This document shows, in pieces, positions 1 to 12,375 of a stretch of DNA of 64,000 nucleotides. A model generated the notes under the pieces. It made no database searches, was not told the DNA's origin, and was given only the letters and a program-made list of their open reading frames with translations. The position numbers and the translations under genes were made by a program. Source of the stretch: Rachycentron canadum (Eukaryota; Chordata; Actinopteri; Carangiformes; Rachycentridae). Each line of letters begins with the position of its first letter. The stretch's first letter is position 1. The stretch lies in contig CM076666.1 of NCBI GenBank assembly GCA_038496675.1, positions 13,901,139 through 13,965,138 on the forward strand, read 5' to 3'.

Positions 1-48
1 ATATATATATATATATATATATATCTTTTTTTTTTTTTTTTTTTTTTT
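1..48. repeat. (AT)12 plus poly-T low-complexity tract
   Basis: The window opens with a run of AT dinucleotides (1-24) followed by a T-rich tract to about 48. It is simple low-complexity sequence and its left end may be cut by the window edge. Confidence 0.9.
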
Positions 49-1185
49 CACGGGTTGTTTTCCCAATGTTGTGCATTTTCACAGTTTTAAATATCTGCCA
101 GAACTGACCCATTTTCAAGTATTGTATTGGAAGTCAAAGCTGAATACATACCACTTTAACTATTTCAGTGCTTTATTTCTGGGAAAACAAACCAAACAAA
201 ATGAGAAACATACACAGTTGCTCATAGTATCTTATATACTACATTTGGAGTTGTATTTCAAACACTGTCTCATGTTATTTAATTTATAAAATAAGGAGAA
301 CAGCAAGACGAACTGACTCGTTGAACATAAATTTTTCTTTTTCATCAGATAGGACCAATAGTAAAAGCCAGGAAATGAAGGCAGATGGTCCTGAGAGTGA
401 AGTTGGGATATATTGGTATAAATAAAGGGATGTCTCATGGGAGTTCAATAACTACATAAAGAGCTGAAGCAAAGGTAGCAGCCCTCAGAAGAAAAAGTAA
501 TGGTGTGGGTTTAGGAGAGGAGGCCTCTGAACGTTTGGCACAGCTGTACAACAAATAAAAGTCCCATATGGCTACATTTGCAATTGTGATGTTTCTCTGG
601 AAATACAAATATTTTAATTATCAAAAACAATTGAAAATAGGCCTATTATCAAGTGCCAAGAGGTTTTTGAATTCACGAGTTACTAACAATATTGTACTGC
701 ATAGTTTTGGCTTTGTCCAATTTTGGCACTTTTTGCCCTCCATACAGTAAACAATATGTGGTTTTGTTTTTCTGTGGCTTAGTTAAGGAAGCGCATAGAG
801 CATTTATGGAGTCTTTCTGCACTGTGAATAAAAAATACACATCATTAACACAAAATTAAAAGATTCAGACACACGCAGAGAAGACAATGCCCTTTCCCTA
901 ACACCAAATGCCAGTGACAGTTAACAGGCACCCACTCAATGACCTCAGCATTTAAATTTCTTTTTCTTATAAAAATGTCGTCACTGTTGTTTATCAACAG
1001 AAGAGATGCATATATAACCTCCTGTTCATTAGTAGAAAGGTGTGTCTGTGCATATGGCTTTGTAGCATGTGCATGTGTTCAGTCAATCCACGTGCAGGAC
1101 TGATAAATGAGTTCACACTGCCAATGTGACACTGCTGTGACAATCAGATACCACGCCAGGCCTGCTCCTTTCCCCTCAGGGTGTT

Positions 1186-1208
1186 TGTGTGTGTGTGTGT
1201 GTGTGTGT
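1186..1208. repeat. (GT)n microsatellite
   Basis: A short GT dinucleotide run, continuing imperfectly to about 1,225 with interspersed AT steps. It lies in noncoding sequence downstream of fam78a. Confidence 0.85.
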
Positions 1209-4200
1209 ATGTGTGTATGTTTGTGAGGCCAAGCTCTGTCCCTGTTTTATGACAAGGGCGTAACCTTTCCTGCACTGTACTTGTGTGTGTCTGTGAATGA
1301 GAGAGAGAGAGACTCATGACTCAACAACAGCAAAGGTGCATCAGCGAAACTCCTCATCCTCCCTAAATCCCTCCAATGGGATTTAACACACAGACCAACA
1401 TGACAAGACACACACACACCTTGGGAATGTGGGCCTCTGCTTGTCAAGATTTAATTACATTACATGTAGTCCAGCTTGAATACTACCCACAATGTCCTTA
1501 GGTCATTGCAAGACATTACTAGGCAGTCCACGCTACAATAATGTCCCCATAATAGGTTAGGAAAAGGTCACTGGGTTTTTAATATGAGCTCCAGTTTTCT
1601 AAATAGATTCAGTTTGTTTTCAGCTTCATATTCATTTCCTCTTGGCCACTCTACTGTCTCCACTTCAGTTTAGGAATTTTATGGCTCCTCTCACACAGAT
1701 ACGTTGCCCTATGACCTTTGCCATTTGACCTCACTTAAACCTGGCCCATGACTCCAGCTAACCCTTTGAATTGCACAGCACGACTCGGCACAGTTCAGTC
1801 CATCTAGGGCATGTAAATGTGTCACTGCAGATCTAATTATGACAGCAGTCCCCAACTAGCCTCTCACTTCTCTTCTCCTCCTCCTATCGCCACGATGCCC
1901 TGGGACTCAGCCCAGAGCAGAGGCTATCGCAGTTACACATGAACCGAGTTGAGCAGCACTGTCTGATGTAGCCATGAGACTGTCAGTATAGCGAACTAGC
2001 ACACCATTAGATATAAACTGGAAACAATTTGACTTGTGGCTAAATAAATATTTAATCCTTTTGGAAGTTACAATTTTGTTATCTAGGGAGAGATTTGAGA
2101 ATGGTATCGAGCTTCTCATCTAACCCTCAGCAAGGAACCAAATACGCATATTTCCCAAAGTGTTGAAATATTCCTCGTTCGAAGTATCAGCCACATGAAG
2201 ATAAAGCCAAAAGACGCACAGAAACGTGATCTGAACCAAGTGTGAAGGGTGAATGCTTTCTTCAGTCAGTAGTAAGGAGATGCTAATACACTGAAACAGC
2301 AGCCTGGAAATACATGAGCAGATCAGACTTGCATGCAAATGTATTTTTTTAGTTGGAGGCAAAACTCGGGGACTTGGTGAGCACAGTGAACTTGCAAAAA
2401 TGTTTGTAGCGTCTTAAAGCTTTGAAAGCCTCTGAAAAACTGGCCATCAACAGAACAAACTCTCACAGAGCTCATTAGCAGATCCGGGGGAAAAAAGAGT
2501 GTTCATTTTTTGCAGCTGAAGCCATGCTCACAGATTAACATTTAAATGAGCATTATTTCTTTTAATGTTGATATTTAGCTAACCAGAGTTTGTTTCTGTG
2601 TGTGTCTCGGTCTCACATTTGCTGGCGGTAAAATAAAGAGACACGAGTTCTATGTTTCTGCAGCAAGAGCTACAACTGGCAAAGCAGGGAAGTGGGTCAT
2701 CTATATGCCAACCGAGCAGTTGGGATCAAACTTACATGCCTCCAGCTCTGCTTTTCAGCCTCAACAAGAGATAAAAAGTGAGAGAAAAAAGTAGCGAAGG
2801 CAGGGGAGAGGAAAGGAGGAGTGTGTGGAGGCATATAGGTATAGACAAAGAAGATAAAGGGCAAACAAATAAATATTAAATATTCTAGAAAGGGTATGTT
2901 ACTGACGTAAAAGGCAACAATAAGAACAGTTTTGTGTATGATTGTCAAATGAGTGGGTGGCAAAGAGCAGACAGTGCACAGTGTGTATCCTACTGTTCTG
3001 ATGCTCTGGTTATTAAAAGTTAATTTGCCTGTTTATGACTGTGTATTAATTTAAAGTATTGACTGATTGACGTGAGCAATACACGTTACAAACAATAACA
3101 CAGGATGGATGGAAAAAAGAGAAGGGGAGGAAGTGAAAATGGGGCCCTGAGATGGAGTGATTCTATCTAGAAAGGAAATAGAATAAAGTGAATGAAATGA
3201 GGTTAACTTTGCTTTGAGTATCTTTTGCTTAAGTTGTTATTGCACGTAGAGTTTCATGAATCGAGTGTTATTGACACGGGTTGGCTTAACTGCTGTTGTC
3301 TGTATGCCCATGTACACAGAGCATCTCTTCTGTTGCATAATGCACTTGATACACAACTAGTAAGCCTGGTTGTGTAATGGTGTTTACACATAATGCTGGT
3401 TGTACTTGTTAGACAATACATTTGTCAGGTAAATGCAGCAGAACATAAAAAAGCCTAAATTTTAAACCCAGTTCTTTTTCTGTGGTATCACTCCTGTCCT
3501 AAACCCACACATGCCAGCACCAACAGTCCGGAAGAGATGGGACAAATGAGCAAAATACTGCATTGCACTTTGTTTAAGGCTAAAATTTGCAGTGGAAAGC
3601 GATGTAAACATAAGGCAGCATGGATTGAATGTCTTACATGTTAAAAAAAATAATAATAATCTAGTGTCACCGAATGCAATTTGCCACATGGCAAATTGCA
3701 TTGGCACAACAACAGCAACAAACAAAATTAAATGCACTCTCTCCAAACCCATAAATAAAAACACAAGTGTATATATACACAACATTTGTGCATATCCATG
3801 TAGTAGCATGTATGCAAACATGGTAATGTAAATCCAGCCACACTCACGAACCTTGTAACACTTGACCCGAAGAGCCAACATATAAAATATAACAAAAAAC
3901 AATTACCCTTGTTTATTATTTTTGCAACAACTTCATTTAGCACAGTGAGACCCGACCCAGTTTGAAGGTAGAATGGTTGCACTTTGTTCACTCCAGTTTT
4001 AAAAGTATGCTCAACTCGCCCCCACCTCTATAGAAACAGCTGGTCTTTTTTATCAGAGCTGGTTTCATTTGTCTCTGTTTTTCTCTTTAAGTAGTTTTTA
4101 AATGAAAGAGAGAAGAGTAAGGAGGCGGAAACAGAATAAAATGTATGTTAAAGGAAGGTTAAAGCAGTAAGAGCTGGTGAAGAGCAGGAACAGAAGAGAA

Positions 4201-4261
4201 GGAAGAGAACAAAAGATTATACTGTTAAAGTATCCAAGGCCAATCTGGTCAGTGAAACAGG

Positions 4262-5628
4262 TCAGTATTTGGGTGGGATGACCACTACTGGGTCACCACT
4301 CTTTGGCCTCCACATCAGCACCTGGGCGTCATTGGCATTGGGCTTGACCATGGCATTAGGGGGGATGGGCTCATTCTTGCCCAGGATCTGGGGTTGTTCC
4401 TGGGTCACGGGCTCGTTGAGAACGGCCCTGTGACCCAGAGGCTTTTCTGGGTCTACTTTGATGTGAAGCCGCATCCTCCAGTGGATTGTCTGCAGGACGA
4501 GTGTCTCTGAGGTGGCCTGGTTGATGGCCACCAGCCAGGTTGTAAAGCTCTGGTCGCGGTGGATGCTGCCAAGCTGAGGCACATTGCTGTCACTGACCGG
4601 CACCCCCCAGGTCACGCTGGGGTAGAAATTGTCATTCATACTAACAGTGAACTTGCTGTCCTTCTTGGTGGGGCCTACGACAGTGAAGGTCTCTGTGGTG
4701 TTGCCGTACCACGGGTAGTTGACACCATCTGAGTCACTGATAGCCTGGATCTTGCCGTCACGTAGGTCAGGGAGCTCCCAACTCGACCTGGAAGTTGAAA
4801 AGAATCATTAGACATAGAGTTTAAGGCCATTAAGTGGTTAAAGAAATTAAAGGACAATTGGAAGTTATCACTATTTGGATCTTTTGGCAACATTTGTGGT
4901 CATCATTTCTATGGGTTATGTTTACATTGTACTTGTAGTCATTGCAACAGATTAGTCTGATAGTGAACATCAAACAAGCCTCGAGTTTAGCTGTTCTTTA
5001 AACCACTTCCTTCAGATGTAAAACTGTATTTGAGCTTGAAACCTATATTTATGCACAAGTACAACCAGCTTAAGTTGAACCAGGAAGCACTCTGTAAACT
5101 GTCATGGGTATTTTTGCTTTCATTTCTAAATACCTTATATGTTTCTTCACCTAATAAACACATAATAAACTGGAATTATCCCAAAGGTTTAGCTTTGACA
5201 CAATAAACCATACCAAAGGATTGCTCATGTAAAAAGCTCTCCTGTCTAATTCTTTCTGTATTAATAGCTGAGTATTTCCATCTTACTAATCTCCCTCTTA
5301 ATATCTCTGGCTGTCCAACACATGATGTAGATGAAAGAAATTAATTCAAAGCCTAACAGTTTGCTCTCTCCACCAATTTTTAAACTGCCGAGGAAAATTA
5401 CAACAGAGAAATATTGTGACACACACAGTGGGCAAGGCTGAACAGCTTAAGTGACCTGGACCCCAGTCTGTCCACCTTACTCTCCCTGAGGCGCAGGACC
5501 AGCAGAACACAGGAGATAACGGTGTGATCCAAGCCACATGACTCACTGTCTGCTTGGCCCGGCCTCACATTGAGATTTATGTATCACCCAAGGGGTGAGA
5601 TTAGCATGTCAGGTATATCAGCTGGCCC

Positions 5629-5712
<84 letters not shown>

Positions 5713-8700
5713 ATATGTATATGAAAAATCATTTTATCTTCTCAACTGATGCTTCCAAAACCATTAGCAGCAATCCATTCTGTCAGTGACATAAACTCAG
5801 ATAACTCCAATACTAGAACTTATTTATGAGAAAATGATTTGACTTTAATATCCAGCTTTCAACTGTAGACAATATGTCCTCACACACTCACATCGTACTT
5901 CATAAATATGTAATTATTCTCCTTCATGAGGTGGTTCTTCCCATCAAATGAAAAAAACCTAAATGTCGGTTTGTTTGACAGGAAACCTGAGACCTGCTCC
6001 TGCACATGAATTTCTGTGAAACTCATGATTAAAAAAAACAAAGTACATCAAAAGCCAGAACGTGTCATCAAGTTTAAATGGCAGGGGTGTCAAGAAAAAG
6101 TACATCAGCTAGAGCAGACTGCGCACACACATATCTACCAACTGAGGAACTTTGATCTTAACTGTGTAAAGCACTGCAGAGATACGGTTCACTTCCTGTT
6201 TGCCACAGCCAAATGGTCTGCTGTATGTGGTGTGAGCATTAGTGACAGAATCACAACAATGTTGATAATGACTCACTTCTACAAAAAAAAAAAAAGTGAC
6301 TTTCAAACATGTCAGTTATTCTAGATATTCCCTACAAAGGGGTGTCTACTTCTACAATAGCAGTAGAGTCCATTAGGGCAGTTAGCAAGTGAACAGAGTC
6401 TAAAGAGTTGCCTAAAAGTAATGGATAAATGGTTAAAGAGCATAAAAGGAAAAAAAAAACTCTTCAGATTGTTAGCTGAAATTGTATAATAGCTGAAGTA
6501 TAGTGAAATAGTTAAAATTAATATATAAATTGTTAAACTAGATAGCAAAAAGTGACAAGTTGGGACAGCAAAAGTAATAATGGATGAATGGTGGGGAAAA
6601 AAAGACCAAATCAAAGTCTGACACTTCATTTGTATGGAAGAAATACAGTAACAATATTCATTTTTATAGACTAAGTGAATCGGAACAAATAATTATACTT
6701 GGAACATCAAGGTGTTAAACTTGAGTTAAAGGCCAAGAGGCCAAAAGGTTGGTAACCACTTCTGTAGCACATGGTTACAATAATTTCCTGTTCACCCACA
6801 ACATATCATAACTAAGCTCTTTTTACAAAGGTTTAAGTGAACCAATATGTTAAGTCAAAAAACATGTGACATGTAAAATTTAGCTTTAACTTATTTTACT
6901 GCACAAAGTTAAGTTTTCAAACATCATTGAGAAAAGATATGTCTTTCTGAGACTGTTTGATCAAGACCAAGCAGATGCAATGTGGAAACATAGCACATTT
7001 CCTGTTTCTGTAGCTTTGTTGCCACATTCATTTGCATGTTAAGGCCAAGCAGTTTGGAGAAACAAAATTCTGCTGATAAGACGTAATAGTGGCTCAAGAC
7101 GTTGAATTGAGTTTGCAGGAGTAGAAGCAAAGAAATGGGTTGCCAATGCAATCAATTAACCAATTCCTGCATGCTTTACCCTCACCACCAGTCACTTTAT
7201 GTGTGCAGAGTACGACATTACCACACTGCCCTACCAAGTTTTAGCATTTGTGCATCCCCGTTTAAAAGCATATGCATACAATCCAAACCTACAAAACCAT
7301 ACCTCAGTGAAGGAAGCTGCTCTAAAAAGAGAGGGACAGTGGGGGGAAGAGAGACGATGAATATGCCCAGAATTCAGAGCACATCGTCCAAAGCCAACCG
7401 AGAAATCATCCACATTACCATCCTCATCTGTTCTGTCTGATTACGGCACACTTAAGTTTTATTACCATCAAAGAAGCTACTTAGTATGAGAGTATCAGAA
7501 GTGAGAGTGGCCCCATCTCTTGCATCCTAAGAGTGACTTCAAAAATGAACATCACGAATAAATGGCCTTGATGGGCTCGTGAAATTCTGTCACTATCTAC
7601 CTTCACCGAGAAGAAACGTTTAATGACTTAGAATATGATAATGTCTGTGAGCTACAGACATCATGTAAACACTGCACGAAGAGGGGAGTTGCCTTTGCAA
7701 ACACTGCTGCAAAGGTGGGTGGGTGCATTCCTCTCCCCCTATATATAAATTGTATCTATTACATTCACATTGATTCGCTCCAACTTGAAATCACTGTTCC
7801 TCTTTGTCACTGGTTTGTCTGTATTTACCGTGTGCCTACAAATGCAGCTAAGTGGCATTTAACCTAATGTGACTCAACCTTTGAAACAGTATTTATAATT
7901 TCAGAGTTTAGTTCTTTAAAGCGATGAGTTCCTGTTTTTTCGGATCCTGATTGTTTGTAGTTCATGTGATCTTTAAAATAAAGTCTTCGGAGCTGAAATG
8001 ATTAGTCGATTAATTGATTAGTTGATCAACAGAAAATGATTCCAGCCATTATTTGCTGGTTCCAATCCCTTAAATCATTGTAAACTGTGGGTTTTGTGCT
8101 GCTGGTTGAACAAGACAAGACGTGAAGATGCACTTTAAAAACTAATTGATCATTTTAGAAAATCAAAATAATTGTCTTAAATCTTTCACAACTGATAAAA
8201 TTTGAAGAAATACATTATATTTATTATCTGTTCATTCGTCTACTGTGAACACAGTCAAGTACAGTATGTTGGGAATTAGTGACTCTCTCCAGTTTTATGT
8301 TTTGGACTTCAAAATGGGGCTGTGTTGAGATTTTTGCATATATTATGTTTGAAGATTGGACATTTGTTTTCTGTTTCTCTATATGGAAACATTCATCATT
8401 AACTAAAAAAAATCATTACAGTTCAATTTCAGAAAGATAAAAGTGTAGTGGATATTCCCAATACAATCGTGTAGCTTAGATGAAAGAGGCAATGACTGAC
8501 TGTCAACACAAATGCATTTTACAATAGACATCGATCAGACTGGATGGTGGGAGGGTAATTCGGGCTTCTCTGACTTCCTCACCACCTCTCTCAGTTTAAC
8601 ACACGTGGGGCCGTAGTGGGGTGGGAGTCTTGGGGAGGGGACTGGGTCTCTAATCTTAGACATGCAGCTCTCACACATCCTCTGCTGCAGCACCTACAGA

Positions 8701-10246
8701 TAAAGAATATTCTGGGTACATGTCAGCTTGTGGTTTGCTAACTATGCTACAATATAAGATACACTACTTGTATAAAATTTGTACCAACACACACAGAGAC
8801 ACATACACCAAGGGAGAAAAAGCAACAGAGAAAGAGACCTGTTAACTCAGTTTTGTAGTGCAACATTTGTTAGTGTTTTTTTTGTTTTGTTTTTTTTTTT
8901 TTTAATAACCACTGGTGCAAAATAATTGTATTGACAAGTGGAGGGATCTGACAGGTCATAGCAATTATTTTCCATCACAATGTCCGACTTTCACATCTGT
9001 CAGCTTTTGAAGTACTTTGTAGCCAGCAGGCGTGCAGCCACAAGCCCACATGCTGCAGACAGCTGAGCTACTGATTGAATTAAAGTGCACTTACAGACAA
9101 GTCCATTTATCTTCCTTCTCTGTAGACATTATCTTCCTCACAACAGATGTTAATGTGTAATATTTTGAACACGCAGCACAGAGCAATGTTGGGAAATCCA
9201 GATGCAGCCAAGTTTCACTACTCAATATATCCACTTTAGGCAATGCAAATGTAGCATCACATGCAATACAAGAGGAACTCCAACAGTTCTCCAACACTCT
9301 TACAGTCTTCTGGTATAAAGACTCTCACTTGGTGGTTGAAGTTGACTCTTATGACTGTTTCTTCTATTAGGTGCTTAATTTACTTTAGTTGGGTTTCTTT
9401 TCCAGCAGTGACATTTTTTTTCTTACGTAGCCTTTTATCTGCAACTGTTTGTGGCGGAAGTTGGAGGCCTAAACCTGTATTCTCCATAGCCCTGTGTAAT
9501 TAAACAAAATATTCTTAAAATTAAATCAAGATGTAGTTTTTTAAACATTAACTTAATGAGCAGCTAATTTGATAATGATTCGTTAATTTTTGCTCTCAAA
9601 TGACAGCTTTGTCATATTGAGAGTAAACTTAAGGCTGGGTGTTGGACAGACAAAACACGTAAAGATGTCAGTATTTTGGAGCTTAATAGAGCAATGCTAA
9701 TAGATTAAAAGCAAAATAAATGGCAGATTAGATGGTAATGATATTGAGTCACTTGAGTGGTTCCAGTAAGAAGCTCAGAGGGAAACAAAAGGGGTTTCAG
9801 ATCTCCAAACGTGAAACCAATGGGGAGTCTAGACCAAATGAGCTGAACACATGCTCATCACCTAACAACGATGATCTGTGCACACAGTGAAAAAAGAAAA
9901 GAAGAACCCCTGATACTCACATCCCTTTGTTTCCATACGTGTTGTAGAACTCCATGTGATTGCACGCTTGAATCCAACCGATGGTCCATGTCTCTTGGCC
10001 GGCCACTGGCAGCACCAGGATCTGGGCATGAGCTCGGAAATGTGGTGTCCGGTAGCGCAGGACCATGCTGTTTGACTCATCGATGCTGGTGGGGTTGGAG
10101 TCGATGCAAGTCTTCACCTCCAGGACGATGATACTGTCTCGGAAACTCTTGGGCTTACACCTGATACTCTGGATACAGCCCATTGCATTAAACAGCAACA
10201 CAATCCACAATAACGTCCAGATGTCTGGGGGAGAAGAAAGACGCAT
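4262..10246 (-). CDS. fam78a: FAM78A-type protein, two coding exons
   Basis: Exons on the minus strand are 10246-9921 and 4787-4262. The donor GTGAGT follows 9921 and a pyrimidine-rich CTTCCAG acceptor precedes 4787. The junction splits the Met codon AT|G. The joined CDS is 852 nt, 283 aa, the length I recall for vertebrate FAM78A. Family landmarks include the MGCIQS start of the core (residues 22-27), VLRYRTPHFRA, WTIGWIQAC, SSWELPDL, GVNYPWYGNTTET, MNDNFYPSVTW and the C-terminal KPNANDAQVLMWRPK. The family is conserved in vertebrates but has no established molecular function. Two starts are possible: ATG 10246 gives 283 aa, and ATG 10183 gives 262 aa beginning MGCIQS, which resembles FAM78B. 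A strong acceptor-like sequence ends at 10225, inside the first 21 codons, so the longer start is uncertain. I choose FAM78A over FAM78B because plpp7 and prrc2b follow, as in human 9q34. Confidence 0.93.
5630..5710. repeat. (TG)40 microsatellite
   Basis: About 81 bp of uninterrupted TG/GT dinucleotides in the fam78a intron. Such alternating purine-pyrimidine tracts can adopt Z-DNA. It also creates a spurious poly-Cys-Val ORF. Confidence 0.97.
7990..8185 (+). mobile_element. Degenerate teleost interspersed repeat with GATTAATCGATTA-type ends
   Basis: It begins with GAGCTGAAATGATTAGTCG and continues through TTTGCTGGTTCCAATCCC and ACAAGACAAGACGTGAAG to AACTAATTGATCATTTTAG near 8160. These blocks match, in order, my recollection of a very common fish repeat whose ends are inverted and rich in GATTAATCG. 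A better preserved copy lies in the opposite orientation at 63502-63783. The family name and class are not determinable here. Confidence 0.65.
8222..8475 (+). repeat. Diverged repeat, copy 1 of 2 (partner at 12150-12375)
   Basis: Shared blocks in the same order as the partner are CTGTTCATTC, CTACTGTGAACACAGT (partner CTGCTGTTAACACAGT), TATATTATGTTTGA, TATGGAAACA, a TTTCAG block and GTGTAGCTTA. Indels separate the blocks. It sits just after the 7990 repeat and may be part of a compound element. Confidence 0.7.
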
Positions 10247-11599
10247 GGAAACAGCAAGAAAATCACCACAGTTGGATCCTCACCATGTTTCCCCCAACAC
10301 CCCTCCCACCCCCCAAAAAAAATGGCTTACCACAATGAAAAGTGTTTGTGTACAGGGGACAGTCTCATAAAAAAGCCATGCATGTTTAATCCAAAACTAC
10401 TCTCAGAAAGGGGAAAAAAAAAAAAAAAAAAAAGCAGAAGAAGAAGGGCTTAGAAAGTCTTCATATTTGAAGAGCGCATGCTTTCCGGTGCGTAAACGCA
10501 ACTTCACCAAACAAGCGCAGGTGCAATAACTTTTCCTTTTCCGTGCATCGATGTTCTCATGCTGTCAAGATACAAGTCGCCATTGCCTCTTAAATGTGCA
10601 CTGTTGCGCAAGAAGAAACAAAACAGACGCCCTGGCATCATGCATCCACTGGAAAGGTGTGCGTAAAGGGTTCCGCTTAATTATGAGCTAAATAATTAAC
10701 AAAATCTACTTGTGTTACACTTTAGGGTCGTGTTGTCTTTTGTGTGATTCTTCAAGCTATTTCATCAGAGGCTAATCCCCGGGACTATCAACTATTGGTT
10801 AAAGCTCTCTATATCCAGCTGGTGGCAAATCTTACTTGAAAAAATGTTAAGCAGGACAGTTAGAAACGACAACTGGTCGAGATGCCCAGTGTCCATTTAA
10901 TCCGCACCAGCCTCAATGTAAAAAAAGGTCTAATTTAGCCTTTTAACAGCGTTGTTTCTACGTCAATACATGTGTGGATTCAAGGTTCATGTGCAACTGC
11001 ATGGTCTATTTTTAACCGAGAAAAACAACATGCAAAAAAAAAAAAAAAGAAGAAGTCTACCTATGAAACAGTTCACTGGAAAGTCTCCAGTGTCTTCAGC
11101 AGGACGAAATGCTAGAGAAATTTAGGGTGAACCGGGAGGGTGGAGGTGGAGGTGGGGGTGGCTCACAGTTCCTCGGTCAGAGAGGTAATTCCTTTATCTC
11201 CTTCACGCCAGCTCCCGTTATTTCTCCCCAAGTCTGTCGCTGCAATTGATCTCACCGTCCCACAGAGAGAGGTAGCGTTTCCATCTAGTCGAGCACCGAA
11301 ACATCCAGAGGACACCGCCGGGTCAACTTTAGCACCCATTTCACCGGATCCATTCTACAGGGGGAAAAAAAAATGTTTTTTTGTTTTTGTTTTTTTTTTT
11401 AAATTCAAAAATAAATAAATAGAAAAAAACCATAACGCCTCTGTGTTGAGCGCATAGTCACATAGTTGGAGCCGAGCCGGCAGCCCGCGGTCCTGTGTGA
11501 TGGGCGGCAGTTCAGCCTAAATTCCGGCACAAGCTGTCATTTCTCCGAGCTCGTCCCATCGCTGCCACGGCAGGTTCACCCCGCTGCGCATTGGTCTGT

Positions 11600-11720
11600 T
11601 TCAGCTGCCTGGGGAGCAGCTCTATAAGTATCTTTGCGACGACACTTCCGCCCCCCCCCCGAGCTCTGCGGGCATGCTGGGAAATGTAGGCGCTCGTGGT
11701 CGCGTCGGAAACGGTAAATG
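11600..11720 (-). promoter_or_regulatory. Putative fam78a promoter with ZNF143/THAP11-type site
   Basis: Positions 11671-11690 read, on the minus strand, CCTACATTTCCCAGCATGCC. This closely matches the known ZNF143/Staf SBS consensus (ACTACAATTCCCAGCATGC). A TATA-like CTATAAGTA lies at 11,621-11,629 and the region is GC-rich. The orientation fits fam78a, whose coding start is 1.4 kb to the left. A role for the upstream side is also possible. Confidence 0.55.
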
Positions 11721-11960
11721 GTCTCGCTCAAGCTCCCGCGTGAGAGCACACGTTCAACCCACAGGGGGTGGGAGAGGGGCTTCGGCTTAGTCCGCTAACA
11801 AGAGGCTAATAAAGTTAACAATAAGAAAACGATAAAATAATAAACGATAAAAATAAAGTTAATGATAAAAAATATCGGTAATTATTGTTATTATTGGCCT
11901 GTAAGCAGTAGACGTCCATTTTTAATGAGATCATATTTAACTTGCAGATGAATAATAACT

Positions 11961-12022
<62 letters not shown>
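11961..12022. repeat. (TCTA)n tetranucleotide microsatellite
   Basis: About 15 perfect TCTA units between fam78a and plpp7. A TATC array of the same motif lies just upstream of prrc2b at 24757-24804. Confidence 0.97.
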
Positions 12023-12149
12023 AAGTGTGATCAGTGCGATCAATAATCAATATGGTTTGTGGAGACGTTTTATTCTCTGGCGATATTATTTGTTTGTTAG
12101 CTATAGCATTTTTTATTATTATTCTCCACAAAACAACAGGACATTTATG

Positions 12150-12375
12150 AATCTGTTCATTCACTTGCTGTCTTGTTTGTGTCCGTTCATTCTTCTGCTG
12201 TTAACACAGTTCAGGGCAGGAATCAGTGACTGTCTGAGCTTTTCGTATATATTATGTTTGACTTTCTTGTTTTTCTGTATGGAAACAGTCAACACAGCGA
12301 TTAACATGAATAACAACTGCATTTCAGCAAACTAAGCGAGTGAAGAGACCCACTGCAGAAGTGTAGCTTATTTGT
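12150..12375 (+). repeat. Diverged repeat, copy 2 of 2 (partner at 8222-8475)
   Basis: It aligns with 8222-8475 in the same orientation. Shared blocks are CTGTTCATTC, CTGCTGTTAACACAGT, AATCAGTGACT, TATATTATGTTTGA, TATGGAAACA, ATTAAC and GTGTAGCTTA. It lies upstream of the plpp7 GC-rich patch. Confidence 0.7.

Larger units (their letters stand above)
1..4261 (-). other. Probable fam78a 3' UTR and downstream spacer
   Basis: No exon of a recognisable gene is visible here on either strand. The fam78a stop codon is at 4262-4264 on the minus strand, so its 3' UTR must start at 4261 and run leftwards. Minus-strand AATAAA candidates (TTTATT on the plus strand) lie at 3912-3917 and about 171-176, giving a 3' UTR of roughly 0.35 kb or up to 4.1 kb. 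Sequence alone does not decide between them. The rest is AT-rich with short GT and AG runs. Confidence 0.45.
4788..9920 (-). other. fam78a intron (5.1 kb)
   Basis: This intron separates the two fam78a coding exons. It holds an 81-bp TG microsatellite, two degenerate interspersed repeats (7990-8185 and 8222-8475) and several poly-A/T runs. I see no nested gene: the ORFs are short, lack family motifs and have no splice framework. Confidence 0.8.

Noticed and set aside
3462..3902. 146-codon minus-strand ORF below fam78a
   Set aside because: Hydrophobic and Cys-rich composition of AT-rich noncoding DNA, no conserved motif, overlapping ORFs on both strands, no splice framework.
5595..5789. ORF encoding a long Val-Cys run
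   Set aside because: It is the translation of the TG microsatellite.
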